Below, in pieces: positions 60,101-64,000 of a stretch of 64,000 nt of DNA. Source of the stretch: Armillaria gallica (Eukaryota > Basidiomycota > Agaricomycetes > Agaricales > Physalacriaceae). The translations under genes and the position numbers were made by a program. Every line of letters begins with the position of its first letter. The stretch's first letter is position 1. The DNA lies in the NCBI GenBank assembly GCA_037576215.1, contig JBANDB010000004.1, forward strand, positions 7,068,001 through 7,132,000, given 5' to 3'. Below the pieces are notes generated by a model that made no database searches, was not told the origin of the DNA, and saw nothing but the letters and a program-made list of their open reading frames with translations.

Positions 60101-61611
60101 GGAACGCTATTTTATGGATTTATACAACCGGCTTAGTACGTGTACCCCCCTATGAAACTGCTCGCCTTTCATGGTAACCGACACAAAGCAAGGTGAAAAG
60201 CATAAGAATTTAGTTTGCCACCTACCAGCTCTTCGTGATATGCCAAAACATCGATCACCAGTGTATGGAAACTATGCGGTGCGGTGGCGAGGCTGTAAGT
60301 GCGACATCAGGAGGGCCGCGTTCACTCTCGGAGCCGCCCTTGGGCCTCCACGACAGGTCTAACTGGCGGAAGGAAGTATGTTTTCTCTCCAGATTCAGCT
60401 GTAGTAGCACTGAGTTTGTCCGTAGGAAACGAAGGATACCTTTCTCAGCTGTCATTAACTCTCATGAAGTCGACGAGGACACTCCCAGAGGTCTGTTATT
60501 TTCCTTCGCGCCTCTGAAAGTAATATGCTGCACAATGTTAATGGTACTCAATTTCATATTCCTGTGACTTTCGACTAATATATGGGCTGTAGAATTTCCG
60601 ATTTATATTACATTGTGGAAGACACCCATAAGTTAAATTACGATCAAACTGGAAGCTAGCTACAATGAATCTTGGCTCCCAAAAACGCGACTGAAGTTGG
60701 GAACGAAGCTTGTCGCTATCAGACGTACACTGGTTAGCTGAAAGTGATGTTGACCAGTCGGCCATGACAATTGTAATCCAAGCAGTCTTTGGAGGACCAG
60801 GCTATATAAATACCAGCGTAGTAGTACGTCCGTTCTTTTGCCTACATATCCACCTTTGCATTCTAATCCAATAGTGGGCAGTGGTCAGTAAGGCCTTGTA
60901 CTCGTTCGATACGGTGGACTTTGCGTGTGCTGTACCAACTGAAGAAGCACTATACCTCAAATAGCGCGACGTCAATTTTCCACCCGGCTAGCTTACCAGT
61001 ATTGTTTCCTCTGTTGTTCGCCTCCCCGACACAACATTCGTCCGCCAGTGCCTCTCCTCAAAGTGTATTTGCGAGCATCGTCATCTCCTCCTTGCCTCCT
61101 CCTATCTCTCAGACCTGTTCGTTTCATCCAAGCCTTTCGTACTAGGATGCAACACTCGAGCATCAACAGAAGGGAACCGGGCGATAGTGACATAAGGATG
61201 CTCATTTTCTCAGGTTGTACATCCCTTCCCATAATCGGTCAAACCATTCTTTGGCAAAAGAGGGTGCTTTTTCTCATCACATTTACCACTTGTCAGTCGC
61301 ATGCGATGATATTCTCGGTAACACTGATAATTATGAGGTACTGTCGTGACATATCGAAGGACGGTTTCAAAAAGATAATCCGAACTCTTGTTTCCGTATC
61401 TTCCACCTCAGATAGTGTCGCTGATCATCGATTTCAGAGCACCAGTCGTACCGAGTGACAGCCAGCTGTTATCTACCGCACTGTGTTGAAGTTAGAATTC
61501 TTCGTTGTTTATGAAAATGTGTGTTATATCTACATAAAATGTAACGGATGGTATCTGCAGTACAACATCAGGTCGGAGGGTACAGAATCGCTGTAGACAT
61601 AACAACACCTT
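60101..61611. other. Duplicated intergenic region beside gene E
   Basis: Matches 11220-12300 and 12780-13093, without the SINE found there. It contains the repeated TCATCTCCTCCT-rich block near 61080. Open frames (60235-60567, 61048-61458) are not kept in the second copy. No gene is supported. Confidence 0.55.
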
Positions 61612-63474
61612 TCACGTAGTCCGTCCTTCCTGATACTCTGGTGGTAGCTCATCAGGCAAGCCATTCCATTGGCCCGGCCGAAGTCGGTCATTGAGCAACC
61701 TTAGCAGCTCCTCCGTAGGCATATCCAGTGGATTTGGAGGACTTGCGGCACCTCCGTGTAGAGTCGTTGATTCAACCCTCGCATATAATCTCCTTGCTGC
61801 TATGTCTGTCTCAACCCCCGGGGATGAAGAGGAATCTCTTCGACTTGGCACGGGGTATCTAACATTTTTTCCCTGGGATATACGATGCTCTCGGGGTATC
61901 TCTGACGACGTTGTAGCTGATGTAGCCATGAATGGTGTAAGTGTTTGTGGTGAGCCCCCGACCACAATAAGAGGTGTGCGGCTCCCTTGGAGATGTCTTC
62001 TACGCCAGAGAAAACCGCCTACAATTATGACCACAAGAACCGCCAGTCCGCCCACAACACTGCCAACTATCGCTCCTGTCGGTTTCTTCTTTGATGACAA
62101 CGGAGATGCGGTCGTATCGGCAGTAGGAGTACGAGTCGAGGTGGGATTATCACTCTCAGCAGGTATACCACTCGAGGTGGGGCTATCACTCGATTTCGAC
62201 GATGGCTGATCGTTTAAGAGCTGTATTCCACTGAGTAACGCGCTAACAGCTACGGTCTGGTTTGCACTGGAGAACACGGTCCTAGGTGGACCTGTCCATG
62301 GAATCCCGTAAATGTCGCTTCCCAAAGTGGCCTTCTCGATGACACCATTATACTGTCAAGGAAAATAAGCGATGCGCACCCCCATGGGAAATTCTGCGAA
62401 GGTTCACCTGCATACCAATGTATTCTTTGATGTATTCTCGAAGATTGGAGGTCGTCGTGTTGCGATCATATAATGCTGCGAGGGCCCGTACAATGTAATG
62501 TCCTCCATCGGAACCAACTTCACCGTTCAAAAGTAACGATGAACTTGTGAAATAAAGTTACGGAAAACATACGCACCATCAAGGATGCCGTCCAATCCTT
62601 GCCATGATGTGTTGGTTGTAACGGCAACGATAATACTGCGCAATCTAACAGAAATCAAGATTCAGTATGTGGACAACGAGGATCTGTTACTACGTACAAG
62701 GCTTCAGTTGATGTGTTGTGTGTGATATCAGCAAGGATGACCAATCCTTCAACGAAGATCCCGGTATTGGTGGAGAACGCCGATGTATCCATTGTGCAAT
62801 ATTGGCTGACATTTGATGATAAAAAAGCCATTACGGTATTGGATGGATTGAGGAAATGTGACTGTATGAAATTTGCCGACTCAATGGCAGCGTCGAGATA
62901 TGTCTGGTTGGATGTTGCTTCAGCTAGTAGAGCTGAAACGCTTTGTCTCAGTTAGCAAAGTGTATATCTCATACTAGAGGTGATTAAGGTGCTCACACAA
63001 GAAAAAAGCTGGTTGCACAGAGTTAATCACGGATTGAACACGAAAAATGAATAAAGAATAAAGGACACGAACCCAGAGGCCATACTGTAGAGATATGCAT
63101 CGGTGGGATCAGTGCTCTAGCCCGCTAATTAATTGGCGAGATGTGGATGTATAGCATGACTCACGGAATAGGTACCGCCTGTCAGAGTTGCTGTTGTCGG
63201 GGATCAATACATGGATGAACCGCAGTCATTGGTGTCACTCACTGCCTTGACACGAAGGTGCGAGTTCGGATTTCTTAACATCTGTGATGCCCGAGACAGC
63301 TTGCTCCTTAGATATTGTGTATCTCCTCGCAGTGGTCCACGAAGCCACCGCTAGATCGAGGAAGATCGGGTTTTTATACGCAGTGTAAGCCCGAGCAGCG
63401 GCGTATCCATAATTCCTACAGGAGATGAAGAACAAAAGAATATCAAAGGATGATCTTACTCACAGTCCATCGGC
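61612..63474 (-). pseudogene. GH76-like gene E, exons 4 to 11, 5' part displaced by a repeat
   Basis: Closely matches gene D exon by exon on the minus strand: the last exon (about 62351-61612) with stalk, membrane helix and tail ending LPPEYQEG, GGHYIVRALAALYDRN, the 26-nt exon without the deletion seen in D, and NYGYAAARAYTAY near 63400. All frames checked are open. The match to gene D stops at 63474 in the intron before exon 4, where the GCGTTC-rich repeat begins. Exons 1-3 could lie beyond the repeat, outside the window, or be lost. It could therefore be a gene with a long intron or a truncated relic. Confidence 0.7.
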
Positions 63475-63478
63475 TAGG

Positions 63479-64000
63479 GCCAAGAGAATTCTGCGTTCGA
63501 CCCCTGCGTGAGTGCGTTCAACTGCGTTCGTCTGCGTTTGCGTAAGTTCAACTTGCGTGCGCTTGTGCCCTGATCGATGCGTTTAGATGCGTGGTCGTCT
63601 GATAGCTAGTGTCATTTCAATAATACGTCGTAATTATGTTTTCTGTTGAAATTAAACATACTTGTCCGGATTTCCTGGAGATATCTCCATGACTTATTAT
63701 GACTCAATAATGAAGTGGAATGGTCTGGAAAGGCTATAAATGCATGCATGTTAGTAAGTTCTAGTATCACAATGAATATAGTACCCTCTGGTGTCGAAGT
63801 ACTTATGCTGTTCTTGATTTTGAGTAAATCAGGCACCTCTAAAATTAACGCAAAGACTCACACATCTCAAAAATAAGTCACGCATGCGTCCAAACATCGA
63901 ACGCAAGCGTTCTGATAGTGCACGCATGCGTTCCTTTTTAAAACGCATGCGTCCGAGATTAAACGCAGATGTGTGACAGTGTTGTGACAAATCTGCGTTC
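63479..64000. mobile_element. Second copy of the GCGTTC-rich repeat, partial in window
   Basis: Begins GCCAAGAGAATTC and aligns with 26799-27310 to the end of the window. It includes the subterminal GCGTTC, AACGCAAGCGTT and ACGCATGCGT motifs and the shared internal stretch near 63720 (AAAGGCTATAAATGCATG). It inserted in an intron of gene E. Confidence 0.8.

Larger units (their letters stand above)
34441..60105 (-). mobile_element. Ty3/gypsy chromovirus-type LTR retrotransposon 1, 25.7 kb with nested insertions
   Basis: Two 468-bp LTRs (34446-34913 and 59633-60100) begin TGTTATG and end CATAACA. They are flanked by the 5-bp duplication GGAAC (34441-34445, 60101-60105). The element reads on the minus strand. 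A C-run at 34916-34924 gives the polypurine tract, and TTGGTGGACACATTGG beside the other LTR is the likely primer binding site. Order on the minus strand: ORF 59521-58787, nested insertions, gag 42615, zinc knuckle, protease, reverse transcriptase, RNase H, integrase, chromodomain, an extra ORF 36281-35007, LTR. Removing the second LTR element leaves about 12.4 kb. The LTRs differ at roughly 14 positions by eye, many of them CG against TG or CA. Confidence 0.93.

Overview
The window looks like nuclear DNA of a filamentous basidiomycete, probably an Agaricomycete. The evidence is short GT-AG introns cutting genes into many small exons, a mushroom-type family of membrane-anchored GH76-like proteins, decayed F-box genes with a WD-like C-terminal region, and chromodomain-bearing Ty3/gypsy elements. 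The species cannot be named from sequence alone.

The backbone is a local gene cluster built from repeated blocks. Five GH76-like genes are present: A (1302-3727, +), C (6838-9215, -), D (13094-15493, -), B (22684-25089, +) and E (61612-63474, -, cut at its 5' side). Decayed F-box genes, all on the minus strand, lie between them: F1 (4760-6066), F2 (9460-10798), F3 (about 19360-20390) and F4 (26440-33960, split by two transposons). A and B are recent duplicates, with their upstream regions, as are the D and E blocks. A and B have complete 11-exon reading frames of 591 and 584 codons. C carries three frame-changing indels, D carries one plus a lost start codon, and every F-box copy carries stops or frameshifts.

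The GH76-like proteins share one layout: signal peptide, GH76-like ectodomain, Ser/Thr-rich stalk, one membrane helix, and a cytoplasmic tail ending in a conserved TEELLR segment and a terminal LPPxY motif. A PPxY motif is the usual ligand of WW domains in Rsp5/Nedd4 ubiquitin ligases, so this looks like a family of surface proteins with a built-in signal for regulated turnover.

From about 26.8 to 60.1 kb the cluster is inflated by nested mobile DNA. A 1.1 kb repeat and a 5.1 kb DNA transposon with an 8-bp target duplication split F4. A 25.7 kb Ty3/gypsy chromovirus (34446-60100, minus, 468-bp LTRs, TSD GGAAC) lies between F4 and E. Inside it is an element with long inverted arms, which holds a 351-bp TA-flanked MITE and a second chromovirus (43625-56910, plus, 424-bp LTRs, TSD GTATT). 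That second chromovirus is in turn interrupted by a 4.7 kb transposon with palindromic termini. Its pol has ten in-frame stops, each explained by one C-to-T or G-to-A transition, the pattern expected from cytosine methylation or RIP-like mutation.

Two smaller retroposons with 12-bp target duplications lie at 745-983 and 12433-12723. The remaining stretches (15.5-19 kb, 20.4-22 kb, most of 28-33 kb, 47-51.6 kb and 57.2-58.8 kb) show no gene that I can support. Several carry tRNA-like B-box sequences.
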